44,324 bases of DNA from contig BFEA01000204.1 in assembly GCA_003427395.1 (NCBI GenBank), positions 85,747 to 130,070 on the forward strand, read 5' to 3'. The notes under the pieces are model-generated. The model was given only the letters and a program-made list of their open reading frames with translations, was not told the origin of the DNA and ran no database searches. How positions within the stretch are numbered: position 1 is the stretch's first letter; every line of letters starts with the position of its first letter. Positions 10,132-20,794 of this stretch are shown here, piece after piece. This stretch comes from Chara braunii (taxonomy: Eukaryota; Streptophyta; Charophyceae; Charales; Characeae). Made by a program: the position numbers and the translations under genes.

Positions 10132-10259
10132 GCTTTCTGTAATTATTATAAGCAAAATCATGAGGAGGGTATGTACTCAGTCTTTGTCTTGAGAAAGGGG
10201 AGGTCGTTAAAACACCCCTAGAGATAGAAAAAGTTGTTGCTAGATATCCAAACCTTTTT

Positions 10260-11030
10260 GAGGAGCCTAAGGGCGTAGTCGAGAGGGACAATTGAAGTCA
10301 TTCCGGGTTGTAAAGTGCCTAGAGGACGAATTTAGAGGATGTCTCCTGCGAAGCTAGATGAGCTTCGACAACAGCTCAAGGAACTCATGAGAGGGGCTGG
10401 ATCCGGCCTAGTACGTCCCCCTACGGTGCGTCTGTACTGTTTGTTCCCAAGAAAGGGGGAACCATTAGGATGTGCATTGACTATAGGGGCCTAAATCCTA
10501 TCACAATTAACATGCAGAGCCCCCTACCACGCATCGATGACCTCTTGGATCGAGTGCAAGGATGCAGGTATTCGCGATAGATCTGAAGTCCGATTGCCAT
10601 TAGACCCGATAGATCTGAAGTACGGTTTATAAGAGTTTGTGGCGATGCCTTTCGGTCTATGCAATTCTCTAGGGATGTTCCAGCACGTCATAAATAGGAT
10701 CTTTCATGACTACTTAGACAAGTTTATCGTAGTGTACCTCAATGATATCCTTATCTTTAGTAGGACCATCGAAGAGCATGCTCAACACGTTGAGATCATG
10801 CTAGGTCTCTTGCTCTAGCACCAGTACAATGTCAACTTGGACATATGTGAATTTGGTCGGACCAAGATCTTGTACTTGGGTCATGAGATTTCCGCAGATG
10901 GATTGAGGCCAGATGATGCGAAGATAGCTAGTATATGCGACTTGACCAGACCTCCGTCTGTGACTGAGGTGAGGTCGTTCTTGGGGATAATGGGCTACTA
11001 TCGTCCATTCGTGAAGTACTAAGTACTATA
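10260..11030 (+). pseudogene. Ty3/gypsy reverse transcriptase remnant with altered active site
   Basis: Several frames together carry RT landmarks: the '[19 protein letters not shown]' block near 10440-10500, FVAMPFGLCN near 10635, KFIVVYLNDILIFS near 10720-10760, and the connection LGHEISADGLRP...PPSVTEVRSFLGIMGYYRPF at 10877-11013. The catalytic YxDD motif reads YLND, so one Asp is lost. There are stops after the first block and after LGLLL, and a small duplication/deletion near 10560-10625 (TAGATCTGAAGT occurs twice). Non-functional. Confidence 0.85.
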
Positions 11031-11250
11031 ACTTCCTTATTGACGGACCTCATGCGCCTTGACACCCCATGGGAGTGGACATATGAATGTGAGGCAGCCT
11101 TCAAGGGATTGAAGTATGCTCGTATGCACCATGAAGTCTTAAAACTTTTGGATCCTGAGACGCCGTTCATGGTGAGCACGAATGTCGGTCAATATGGCAT
11201 TGGCACGGTCCTTGAGTAGTAGGAGGGGAAGAATTCGAGGCCGATCGAGT
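11031..11250 (+). pseudogene. Ty3/gypsy RNase H start; element truncated here
   Basis: Translation gives WTYECEAAFKGLK ... LLDPETPFMVSTNVGQYGIGTVL near 11070-11210, the opening of Ty3 RNase H. The first catalytic Asp (usually TDAS) is Asn (STNVG). A stop follows, then the reading breaks off near 11250 in unrelated sequence. No integrase of plus orientation follows, so the 3' part of this element is missing. Confidence 0.8.
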
Positions 11251-11374
11251 ACATGATTTGAAATTGGCTTGGCCTGCCTCGGATCGGTACCGGTACAGGT
11301 CAACCGCGGCCTGTCTGTTGCAATCATTTTGTCGAACTTTCCCATGACTTGCTGCAATTTTTGTGGACTCGAGG
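11251..11374. other. Junction between plus Ty3 truncation and repeat R
   Basis: About 125 bp of unassigned sequence separates the truncated RNase H from repeat R. The 3' LTR of the minus-strand element would be expected somewhere between here and 11755, but no LTR pair could be confirmed. Confidence 0.3.
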
Positions 11375-11640
11375 ACTGGACTTGGACTTCCCGGACTTTT
11401 TTGTGGGGCACCGGACTGGCTGTACAACGACTCAGCATTCTATACTTTTTCTATCGGGTACCAGACCGGCTGTACGACGACCTGACTTTTCCGAATGTTT
11501 TCCGACTTAGACCTACGATGCTTCAACTGGCCTATCGGACCTACCCCACGTGACATTGGGACTTGGGACTTCAAAACCTTCTGGACTTTTTGGGATTTGG
11601 TGCCAGCTTTCAGGGGTCTGCAGCGTGAAATCCTTTCACT
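11375..11640. repeat. Dispersed repeat R, copy 1 (266 bp)
   Basis: This segment aligns end to end without gaps to 26105-26370, starting ACTGGACTTGGACTT and ending at a TTTCACT. Internally it contains two related ~50-bp blocks built on 'CCGGACTGGCTGTACrACGAC'. A 57-codon open frame is conserved in both copies, ending at an aligned TGA, but the substitutions change many residues. Confidence 0.9.
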
Positions 11641-11759
11641 CCCGCCAGCCTAATTTTGAGGTCCTCCACGAAAAACACAATCTTTACCTGTCTGCAATAT
11701 TGATCCCTTTCCTCGCTCTTTCATAATAGGAAACGGTATCGAGTGCAGTTTCCACAAGC

Positions 11760-12224
11760 CTATCCCTTGTAAATCAGCGACCTTCTTCCAGCTCTTGGTA
11801 CGCAAACTCTGACTTTATATTGTCGATGGGGTCGTCCCCTTTGTCCTGATCGGTAGACATCCTCAACCATGATTCTGTTAATGTCATATCTACCATCCAT
11901 ATCAGGGGAAATCATTGACCTTCGTGATGGGAACTGATCAGTGGTCGTATAGGGAAGTAACTTGGATGCATGGAAAACGGGATAAGTGTGCAGATGCGAC
12001 GGGATCTCTATTGTGTAGGAGGGACCGTCCGCATCCCTAATGACTTCAAGAATTTGCCAAGGTCCTCTATAAGCTGGCAACAACTTCTGCAATATGCCTT
12101 CTTCGGGGAGGAACTCTTTGGACTTGACCCAGACTAAGTCACCTACAGCAAACAACAATGGTCTGCGATGCTTGTTGGCTTGTTCAACCATCTGATGTTG
12201 GGCCTTTCTGACGTTCTCGGCCAC
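11760..12224 (-). pseudogene. Ty3/gypsy integrase C-terminus with GPY/F and chromodomain-like end (minus-strand element)
   Basis: The 154-codon minus-strand frame reads QANKHRRPLLFAVGDLVWV, LLPAYRGPWQILEVI (GPY/F-type block), SHLHTYPVFHASKLLPY, then DINRIMVEDVYRSGQRGRPHRQYKVRV. The last part resembles the start of a chromodomain, as in chromoviruses. It would contact DNA or chromatin when the integrase inserts the copy. It is the 3'-most coding part of the minus-strand element, tail to tail with the plus-strand one. The frame ends soon after, so a complete chromodomain is not seen. Confidence 0.85.
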
Positions 12225-12960
12225 GCTTTCAAGTCCTTCTCATTTTGTATGGCAAACTCCCTTGTACCGGGCGGTAGTCTCTGAATCTGGTCCAGGTTTA
12301 GACAATCTATACGGCACAGGGACGTCATCCTTTGTACAACTCATTCGGCGTCCAGGAGGTAGCTAAGTGCACCGAGTTGTTGTACGCATTGGCTACCTTC
12401 ATGAGGTGCTTGTCCCAATCCTCCTAATCTGGTCTAATGTACATCCGTAGCACTTGCTGCAGCAGCTTGTTCATTTGTTCAGTCTGGCCGTTAGTCTCGT
12501 GGTGTAGGCCTAACGACATGGTCAACTTAAACCTAGTATCACGATCACTAACTATGGTCCAACGCGGACCACCGGTACCCGTAGTCCTTGACCCAATGGT
12601 TAAAGAACTCTAACTCAGTCTTTGCCTGGGCAGGCAACGAAACAAAAACAACAAACTTACTAAATTTGTCTACAATGACCATCACTTGACTTTTACCGTT
12701 CCTACTCTTAACCTTCGTGTCCATAAAATCGATCGACACAGACTCGTCGGGGCCTGATGGGATAGGCAAAGGCTTCAACAATCCTAGGGGAGGCTACATG
12801 GAACTCTTGTTCTGCTGACAGACTTTGCAGCCTTGGATATATGTGATACAGTCGTGTTTCATGTTGGGCCACGTGTAGGACCGAAGGAAGGCCGCATACG
12901 TCTTCCTCCAACCAAAATGTCCTCTGGTGTCGTGGCACTCCCCTAAAATCCAACTACGAA
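12225..12960 (-). pseudogene. Ty3/gypsy integrase catalytic core remnant (minus-strand element)
   Basis: Minus-strand frames give PSGPDESVSIDFMD ... VMVIVDKFSKFVVFV (12594-12760), which holds the first catalytic Asp. Further along, near 12440-12545, come SDRDTRF and ETNGQTEQMN, corresponding to the second Asp and the catalytic Glu. The usual 'F-S-FW--L---LG' spacer between them is shortened and the frame changes at least twice. The core is therefore recognisable but not functional. Confidence 0.8.
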
Positions 12961-13585
12961 TCTCCTCATCATTTGGGACGCACAACCTATCGTTCACATT
13001 AGTCTTCTCAAATAACAGTCCGTCGGCCATTTCATAATCTAGGACGTCGTGAGGCCCAATCTGTACCTTCTTAATTAGGTTGCTATAGACAAAATCCTTC
13101 ACGTATGCGGCCTTAATTTTCTGTTGCAGGTCTTCTCTTGCGTCTAGGTACGCCACTACTGCGCCAAAGAAGTCTACGCGCCTACTTAAGGCGTCGACGG
13201 CGACATTATACTTGCCTTTGACTGACTTTAGTTCAAAGTCAAATTGGTCGATCTCTGCGGCCCACCTAGTCAACTTATGAGTCATCCGAGCCTGTGTTTT
13301 CAACCATCTAAGTGTCTCGTGATTGGAATACACTTGGAAGTGTCGGCCTATGAGATAATGTTGCCAATGGGGTACAACTTGTCTCAGTGCGTACAACTCT
13401 CTCTCATACATCGAGGCGGCGAACTTCTCACTTGGTAATCTGCATGACTTGAACTCGACGGGCCTAAGCCCCTCTCCATCATTTTGTTGGAGTACAGTGG
13501 CCATGCCATACTGACTCGTGTCAGTCGTGACAATGAACGAAAGGGACGAATCTGCTATCTTAAGGACGGGTACTCGATTAATCAC
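12794..13585 (-). pseudogene. Ty3/gypsy RNase H and integrase zinc-finger region (minus-strand element)
   Basis: This 263-codon frame is the longest clean coding stretch in the window. Residues ~15-130 are RNase H (FIVTTDTSQYGMATVLQQ ... RELYALRQVVPHWQHYLIGRHFQVYSNHETLRWL ... DALSRR). Residues ~215-260 hold the integrase HHCC finger (ECHDTRGHFGWRKTYAAF ... YIQGCKVCQQNKS). Where most relatives have TDH it reads SNH, a possible loss of a catalytic Asp. It continues in-frame into neither the RT nor the integrase core. The long open frame suggests this element is younger than its plus-strand neighbour. Confidence 0.92.
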
Positions 13586-13699
13586 TTCTTTAGCACTTCT
13601 TCGGTTCCTTGAACGCAGAAGTGCAGTCTTTGTCCCACTTCCAAACTGTCTCTTTCTTCAACAATTTACACAGCGGTGCAGCGATCGTGGTGAAATTGC

Positions 13700-14435
13700 G
13701 CACAAATTTTGGTACTAATTGGCCAGACCTAGGAGCGAACGCAGTTTCGTGAGCGTATGCGGGGTCAACCAGTCCCTAATCGCTGCTATCTTCGCATTCT
13801 CCAAACCAACTCCATCTCCGTCTTCGACATGTCTGAGATATAAGACTTGGTGCTTAACCTACTCGCACTTCTTCGGGTTTAACTTGAACTTAGTTGCATG
13901 CAATCTTAGAATTAAATGAAGGTGTTCCTAATATTCCTCCAATGTTGTAGTAAAGATCCGAATATCATCTAAATACACAACAACAAACTTGTCTAACCAT
14001 TCCCTAAAGAGATTGTTCATGCATCTTTGAAGCGTGGCAGGGGCATTTCTCAGCCCGAATGACATCACTACAAACTCATAATGACCATAACAAGTCCTAA
14101 AAATCGTCTTGTGTCGATCTTTAGCCTCTACCTCAATCTGATGGTAGCCCGACTTCATATCAATTTTTGAAAAATACTTACACCCTTGCACAATCACCTC
14201 CTTTCTTCGGCACTAATAAGACCGGCATGCCATAGGGCGACGAGGTAGGCTTGATCCACCCTTTCACGAGCAACTCATCAAGTTGCTTACATAGTTTGTC
14301 CAACTCTTTGGGAGACATTCGATACACGGGGCCCTTCAAAGTTACACTACCAGACTCAATCTCGATCCGATGGTTAATCTCTCTTTCTACTACGCAGGTA
14401 GGGCTCTTTCCCACGTCTGTGAACTCTTTCAGCAA
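13700..14435 (-). pseudogene. Ty3/gypsy reverse transcriptase with internal deletion (minus-strand element)
   Basis: 14206-14435 gives LDELLVKGWIKPTSSPYGMPVLLVPKKGG. 13928-14197 gives CKYFSKIDMKSGYHQIEV ... FGLRNAPATLQRCMN ... KFVVVYLDDIRIF with YLDD intact. 13700-13920 gives the HQVLYLRHV/LRSLLGL connection. Between KKGG and CKYF the block that normally contains R-CIDYR-LN and P-P-ID is missing, about 100 bp. The two halves are also out of frame, so the enzyme is dead despite an intact catalytic motif. Confidence 0.88.
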
Positions 14436-14523
14436 ACTTCTACTTGGGGCGATGTCACTTCATCTTCCTTCCTCGCTGACCGGTTTGACGTAGGCTACGA
14501 AGACCTGGTTAACTAGGTTCTCT

Positions 14524-14960
14524 TTAGCTACGTGCCTGACGAACGCAAGGGCAGTCATGCAACATAGGGACAACCGACTCTACTCCAGACACAGTGATCA
14601 ACCACATTTTCTTCTTCCCACCTTCGGGACTGGGCAGCCAACACTCGTGCTCACCCAAGTTTACGTCAGCATATGCGGCGTTTCCCAAATCCCTCCCTAG
14701 GATTATGTCAAAAGGTAGGTTTTCTTCTACTCGAAGGGTCAGGGAGTGCAACACTTAACTCTTCCCCCCCTCAAACCGGAAGTATGCCTTGACCCTTCGA
14801 CCTACTCGCATCTCACAATTATTTGCCAGTTGACTTACTATTGCGTGCTCAACTTCCGCACCTTCATGCCGGGATGCAATGTTTTCAATCCCTTTCGACT
14901 AATATAACTACGGGTCCATCCGCTATCGACTAGTGCGCCTACCCGCGTCCTAATAATCTC
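14524..14960 (-). pseudogene. Ty3/gypsy aspartic protease (minus-strand element)
   Basis: Minus-strand translation near 14900-14940 contains ALVDSG, the retropepsin active site. Further on (14524-14754) comes EENLPFDIILGRDLGNAAYADVNL, the C-terminal LPFD-ILG block. A stop (the codon before VLHSLTLRV) separates the two. Position between gag and RT matches Ty3/gypsy order. Confidence 0.8.
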
Positions 14961-15009
14961 TACAAGTCCTATAAGAAGCTGCCCTTTTGAACTTTTCTTC
15001 ATTTCGGCC

Positions 15010-16470
15010 CATGCCTTAATGAGTGATTAGTTCATGGCCTACGCCTGCGAGGGATAGTGCAAGGAGTCTCTGAACAACTATCTAGGTGGGGGACTACATC
15101 AGCCTCTGCCGTTGGGACCCTCAGACAGGAGGTTGCCTGCTCAGCGCGTGCTTCTACTTGTCTTTCTGCGTCTGAAGTCCCAGTAGGAGCATTTGCAACC
15201 CCTATCGACCATTCCCTTTTGGGTTTTGGATCTCCGTACAGAAGGGATGATGTGGTTGGGGTCACCACACTTAAGAAATAGCCTTTTCCATTCATACGGG
15301 AGTGCATCTACTCCCGAAATCTATCTATTCATATGGGACTGCCTCTACTCCCGAAATCTATGTATTCATATGGGACTGCTCTACTCCACCTCCCTCAAAA
15401 GTCCGCAAAAAGTGATCCTTACTTTCTATGGTCTTGGAGATGGTCCTGTCCTTCCACTTCTTTCCCTTCTGTAGGTCCTTACAGTAGTGGCAAAACTCAG
15501 CCCCTTGGAGGGAACCGGCTTGCTCTACGACATCCTTACTAAACTTCTCGTAGGTTATGCCTTTCTCTTTGGTCTTGGGGTATAATTGGGACCTAAGGGG
15601 ACTAGGCAACGCTCTAGCGAAGTTCTCCAAAATCTGTTTGGCAGTGAGACCATGGTTAGGATACTGTAGCAGCTCGTCCATGATGGACTTAAGGGCGGAC
15701 ACGCTCCTCCACTGACTATCTGTATTCAGGAGCAGGTACTCAACCCGTCGGGCCTGTTTTTTGTCCTTAAATCGCCTTTTCAGGGCCCTAAAGAATGTCT
15801 GTATGTCAGTCCGTCACAAATATGCCGCCATGGTTTCGCAGCCCATGCTTCTCATAAGAGACAAAGTAAAATTTGCAGCATCTCCCCCTAGGCACAAGCT
15901 TACCATCGACACCTTGTCAAAGTGGGGAATTAACTGCGCATACAAGTACATGTCCATGGCTGCCTCCCACTGCACAAAACTTTCACCCTTTTCCCCCGTG
16001 AAGGTCCACGGGGTCTTCACTTTCATTTAATCTCTTTTCTCCCCTTCACATTGTCTCATGTCCCCCTTCCGGTCTCCTCTTTTCTTGCCACCATCTCCAT
16101 CTCCAGGTCCTCCTCCTCCACCTTTCATCTGCGTTGCCACCTCTGTAAGGTTGTTTACAAGGATACCTTCTAATTGATGTGCATGGTGGGCAGCGATCTG
16201 TTCTATTTGGTGGAGGTTTGCCACAACATAATTATTCGACTTGCTCTTGAATTCTTCCTGGTGGGCCTCTATCTTCTCTATGGTCAGGCAGATCACGACT
16301 TTCTCTTGAGCGGCGTCGGTACGAGTACTCGTACAAGGGTATCCGCCCTGTTTTTCGCAAGTGACAGAAAACAAGCTTTGACTTGGAATTTGAGTGCACC
16401 GCGCAAGTCGCGGTAATATCTGTTTTAGGCCAATCGAAAGTTTGACCAAAAATAGAGTGTGTGTGGGCAC
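15010..16470 (-). pseudogene. Ty3/gypsy gag (minus-strand element)
   Basis: 16027-16470 encodes a coil-like N-terminal part (EKIEAHQEEFKSKSNN...LEGILVNNL) and a Gly-rich basic stretch. After an in-frame stop, 15814-16026 starts VKTPWTFTGEKGESFVQWEAAMDMYL, the typical capsid start. 15358-15702 continues with LPSPLRSQLYPKTKEKGITYEKF and EFCHYCKDLQKGKKW, a weak hint of a C-x2-C finger. Several 20-25-bp near repeats (CATATGGGACTGC / TCTACTCCCGAAATCTA) at 15297-15375 are a local tandem duplication inside the gag tail. Confidence 0.82.
15297..15385. repeat. Short tandem repeat in gag, about 35-bp unit
   Basis: ATGGGACTGCCTCTACTC-type units ending CGAAATCTAT recur three times (about 15297, 15331, 15369). 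Local duplication within the decayed gag. Confidence 0.75.
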
Positions 16471-16479
16471 GCAATTTTG

Positions 16480-17214
16480 AGGCGCGTGTGATGTTTCGTA
16501 TTGATGTTACAGGGCCTGCGCATCTGCCGACCAAATTTTGACTTTGATTAAACTGGGGCTAAGTGATTATTTTTGTTGATATGCGCGTGCGCTCGTGCGA
16601 AGGACAGTTTTGACGCTGGTGAGGCTTTTGTGTGGTGAACGGAGTAAATGGTGGGGTAAAAACACGGAACGGGCCTCCCCTCAATAGACACGGGAGATTG
16701 ACGGTCGTGAACTTAGTTGGTAGGCCAAGGTGTGACCATGGTAGGGTTTGATAGGGACGAGCGTCGTGCAACACCCACTCATATAGATTTGCGAGGCTCA
16801 TAATGCCAGCCTTGGACCTAGCACTATTGGTTACGGTATCGGACTTCTGCGCTGCAGATTCAGGGATCGAGGCTAGGGGGCGATGATGCAAAAACAATGG
16901 AGCAACCTGAAGGAAACCGAGAGGTTGAGGGCCTGGCGATGCTATCCCCTTCGGTTTTGCCATCGGCTCCGACCTTGGGACCCACTGGTGGGACAAAGGC
17001 GTGCCAATGGTCCCTACCCCTTGGTACGAATTCCGATTTCTTTGTTGTTTTTGCCTTTTATTCTTATTTATTTATTACTAAGGAGCAGTCTCCCCCGTTA
17101 CTAAATACATTTCTCTTACTTTTGTTATTTTATTTTATTATTTCCACTTTCCTTTGGGGCTTCTTTTCTTTGAGCTCTGTTCTGGTGCCCGTGCCAAGAC
17201 CAGTCACGGGACTA
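16480..17214. other. Leader/LTR region of the minus-strand Ty3, not resolved
   Basis: The 5' LTR of the minus-strand element should lie here. I could not find an initiator-Met primer site or a matching LTR partner below 11760. A short T-rich stretch lies near 17037-17160. No gene seen. Confidence 0.4.
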
Positions 17215-17300
17215 GTGAGCCTAGTTCAGTTGGTACGCCCCTGAACTGTTAAAATGCAGACTCTGGCTCGGATCCGGATATCTTCAGATAAAAAGAGAAT
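17215..17300 (+). mobile_element. SINE family A head, copy 3 (truncated)
   Basis: CCTAGTTCAGTTGGTACGCC (17220-) is an A-box-like head. CTGAACTGTTAAAATGCAGA is the family's central block and CTCGGATCCGG at about 17266 a mutated B box. The match fades after about 17295, so only the tRNA-like head is kept. Confidence 0.65.
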
Positions 17301-18790
17301 AAGATCATTCTGAATAGCCTGCGGCAACGGGATATCTCAGGGTAACCGCCCCTTTGTTTGGACGTGGGGTGCCCTGTCAGCATGGGCTACTGTTGCCGGC
17401 ATTGTAGGGGGGGGCGATTGAAATCCCCATGGGAAGCCGTCACGGCGATCAAAGACCTTGAGCGTGTGCCTCTTTCAATAGGCCCGATCAAGGTTCCTGC
17501 GTGTTCGGGACGCTGGTGAAACTCCTCTATCTTGCCCGACTTGGAAACACAAACTGAGGGGTTAACGTGCACTAGTGCTCAACATGCGGGGCAAAAGGAG
17601 CTTGAATGGTGTGGGCCTCTACAGGTGCACTGCAAGCCACACACGATTTGCTGTGAGAGGTTTGAGCCTGAGCATGCCCATTGGGACCCGAAAGATGGTG
17701 AACTATACCAAACAGGGCAGGACCGGGGACAAACTTAGGTGCGGGTACGCAGTGATACTGCGCAAGCCGCTCGGCAGGCGAGGGCAAAAACGGGGAAAGA
17801 CTAATCAAGCCGACTGGTAGCTGGCTTCCTCTGGAAACTTCCCCCAACTTTTGGCTGGGGCGGCACACTTGCTAAACGATAGAGTAGGAGTCCTAAGATA
17901 AACCCAACAGGAGTAGAAGTCTCGTGTAGGGCAAAAGAGTCAAAGCTTCTTTGGCTTTGTCGCGACTGTCGGGTCAGCCGCTAGTAGGACCGTGCACCGC
18001 GACCAGGGCTAACATCAACGTGAGGAAGAAGGAGGTTGAAGACGAACGCGACAAGGAGTGTTTGTTCGCCCGATCCTTAACGGAAACAGGCGCAGGAGTC
18101 AGCTCGAGGGAGGGAAATGGAATGACAACATTGGACCAGAAGAAGAAAACAGTGAAGGAAAATGGAAGGATTCTGGACGCAAAACCGCGCTAGATACACT
18201 TAGAGGAGTCGAGATAAGGCGAGCGAAGAGACGGGAAGCCAAGGTAGCGAATGAAGGAAGGAAAAAGTGAACCTGGACGCGGGTCGCGCCAGGTGCATGT
18301 GAGACGAGGATGGAGATGGCAGAGACGAGCTTCGACAGGGTTGAAAAATGCATGGCCCAGGCGTTTTTGAGTGGAAACGGCCGGGAAATGAGTTGATCAT
18401 GGGGTTTTGGCCCCGGGCGAATTGAATGGTAAGCTCAATACGACTGATAAGTTAGTAGATTAGGAATTAGTAAGGAAGTGGGATGCGCATAGGTGTAGCG
18501 GAGACAAATATGGCGGGTGTGGAAGACACAGATCATACTCGATTCTTAATGGAATCGAGTGAGATAAAGTAATAAGTAGTGGTTTTAAGGTGCTGTCGAT
18601 TGGCAGACTCGGGTTTGGGAAAGACGGGTTAGCTTCTATGCCCCGGAAGAAAGGGCCTGCACGGTGCAGGCGGTTTGTGCAGCGGAAAGTGGTGTACCTT
18701 CCTATGTTCTTGCAGAAGATTACTTCTCATTTTGCAAATTGGCAGGCTGCTCGGTTGATGCCCACATGAAACTGTGGAGTTGTGTACGCG
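17301..18790. other. No recognisable gene
   Basis: Short ORFs without domain signal. One 7-bp stem (ACCTTGA/TCAAGGT, about 17453-17493) is within chance expectation. GC is moderate. Nothing supportable. Confidence 0.5.
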
Positions 18791-18799
18791 AGTTCGGAT

Positions 18800-19165
18800 C
18801 CGGATGGGGGCTTGGCCATAACCAGGAGGGAGATGAGGATGAAAGTGTGGTGTTGGTGGTGGTCTACAAGGTCGACGTCCTCATGCACTTCGGTTGTTGA
18901 TGCAGACGACAATGGGATGCATTGTCAATTTGTAGACTTCTACCGGTCGTAGTTCTGTAGTAGTAGTCTGGGTGCAGAGCGCCAAGTAGGAGGAAGGGTA
19001 CTGGATGTATATGTTTGTGGTGGCGAGAGGTATGCTCCCGTCGGCATCCGGATTCGGTACTTTGGTTTTCCGCTAGGTGGAATATCATTGCATTTCTGCT
19101 AATGTTGGACTTTCGGGTCTTCGTTGTGAACTTGCATTTTGTATTTCTGTCATTTTGATATCGCT
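18800..19165. repeat. Dispersed repeat S, copy 3 (diverged)
   Basis: Shares ordered blocks with copies at 26395-26890 and 28107-28575: 'GTGGTCTACAwGGTCGACrTC-TCATG-ACTTCGG', 'GTAGTCTGGGyGC-GAGCGCC-AGTAGGAGGA', 'GGTGGTGGCGAG', and 'ATTGCATTTCTGCT'. On the minus strand, a peptide MSSASTTEVHEDVDLVDHHQ matches MSAAAAEVHADVDHVDHRQ of copy 2. Confidence 0.7.
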
Positions 19166-19354
19166 CGTTCTCCTTGAGAGAGAAGGGGAGGAAGAGAGGA
19201 AAGCAAAACTTACCTGTGCAGTTCCGACTTCAGTTTTGGCAAAGGGTCTTCCCAACTGTTAGCAGGAGATTCATGCACACTTTCCCTGCTCCGTTGATGT
19301 GAGCCTGGTCTTGCTCGGCCTGGTCGTACTTATTTAGCCAGGCTCATTGCAACT

Positions 19355-19560
19355 TATCCCGTTCGCAACCATCGGGTGAGCGACGATGTCCGCAATTACC
19401 AAGAGGGAGAAAGCGTACCTGTATATGGCGATAGTCTGCAGGGGTGACACTTGCCTGTACTTCGGTCGTTGCAACTAAAATCAGGGGTCTGCTTGCTGCT
19501 ACGTGATTAGGCCAGGCTAGTTGCGTGGTAGTGGTCTGGCTATTGAGCGCCAAAGAGTGG
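19355..19560. repeat. Dispersed repeat S, copy 4 (partial, most diverged)
   Basis: Contains GTACCTGTATATGGCGATAG, TGCCTGTACTTCGGTCGTTG and GTAGTGGTCTGGCTATTGAG, which align with the central third of repeat S. The 3' third is absent. Confidence 0.5.
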
Positions 19561-20460
19561 AAAAACTCAATTCATGTCGTGGTGGTCGAGTTTGCTGATT
19601 GTAGGTGACTTGCTGCTAAGACTAGTGTCTTGGTTGCTCATACTAGTACTACTATTTGATAAGGTTGTTACTTTTTGTCTGTGAGTTGCCGCTGTGAGTG
19701 ATCCCAAACAGCGGCGGAGCGTTGCTGAGTTCCGCATCTATCCTAAGAAGGGCACGGGGCCTGCTCTAATCGAATGCGGTCTCTTTAGACTGTGCAGTGG
19801 TAGTCGGTCAAAGAGAATGACATTGCAGCTTGAGAGAGTGGTTAGTATCTGCGAAGGGAGTTACCGCTGCAAATTGGAGGTATGTCAGAGTGTGGTTACT
19901 CTGCGTTTTGGTTGTGGTTAGGTCGTCCTTGCTGCTTTTGGCCATTGCGGGGCCCTCAGGCGCATCAAGGTAACAAGGCCCTTTCGTGTGAGTTGAGTTG
20001 GCCTCTTCTCCTATCTTGAGCGTATGAAACCCCTTCTTATGCCCTTCTCATTCTAAGCCTAGTCTTTGTTCGGAGAGGAAGGCGGCAAGAGGGATTGCAA
20101 CCCGTAGAACCGCATCAAGGCCTTTGTGAGAGGTTACCCCATCGATTGTGGAACCTCTGCCGACGCCTAGGCAAGGTTCTGGAGGTAGAGAAACCGATAG
20201 GTATAATTTTCTTATGCCTTGTGTGAACCCACTATACTCCTATTTGATTATATCTTTCTAGTATGTCTAAGAAGTATGCATGCGTTTCCCTATGATTTTG
20301 TTTTCTTTTCAGAACTTAATCAGATTAACTGAAGGAATGCATGCGTGAATTTCAATTTCCTTTTCTTTTTGACCGAAAATCAGACTAAGGGACGAACTGG
20401 GAGAAGGTGGGAGGAAGGCAGTTTTGCTTGCGTTGATTGGGTCTCATTTGTTTAACTATG
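19561..20460. other. No ORF of note; scattered hairpins
   Basis: Hairpins include GCCGCTGT/ACAGCGGC (19688-19715) and AGAGGTT/AACCTCT (20129-20158, with extra inner pairs). CGCATCAAGG occurs twice (about 19959 and 20111), and ATGCATGCG twice (about 20276 and 20338). One 8-bp or a few 7-bp stems per kb are expected by chance, so these are weak individually. They precede the hairpin arrays. Confidence 0.4.
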
Positions 20461-20470
20461 TTTCCTCTGC

Positions 20471-20760
20471 AACTGGACAATGTGGCTTCGGTCAGGCTTG
20501 ACTGCTCTATTGTTTTGTCTTCTTGACAATTAGAAAATGTGGCTTCGGTCAGGTCTAATTCTCGTACCTTTGTAAGTTGTTATCTCTGCAGCTAGGCAAT
20601 GTGGCTTCGGTTTGGCCTAACTGACTTTGTTATGTCGTTCTGTTCATTAACCCAACCGGACAATGTGATTTTTGTCAGGTGTGATTGTTGTTCTTGTAGT
20701 GTTTTGCTTGTTGAAAGTGTTTAAGAGTTGGGTAATGTGGCTTCTGTCATATTCGACTAC
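20471..20760 (+). repeat. Hairpin array A: five copies of a UUCG-capped stem-loop
   Basis: Copies lie at about 20471, 20528, 20590, 20654 and 20725 (spacing about 57-71). The shared core is AATGTGGCTTCGGTCAGG. TGGC-TTCG-GTCA forms an inner hairpin capped by a UUCG tetraloop. Flanking arms form an outer stem that differs between copies yet still pairs: AATTAGA/TCTAATT (copy 2), AGCTAGG/CCTAACT (copy 3, one mismatch), AGTTGGG/TTCGACT (copy 5, with wobbles). Copy 4 has TGAT/GTCA in the inner stem, still pairable. Copy 1 keeps the core but its outer arms pair poorly. No ORF crosses the region. Confidence 0.8.
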
Positions 20761-20794
20761 TTGTTTACTTTTGAGGGAAGATTTTTGGTGAAGG

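Noticed and set aside
16960-17010. Primer-binding site of the minus-strand Ty3 (TGGGTCCCAAGGTCGG on the minus strand)
   Set aside because: It starts with TGG but I cannot match it to a tRNA 3' end, and no LTR end adjoins it clearly.
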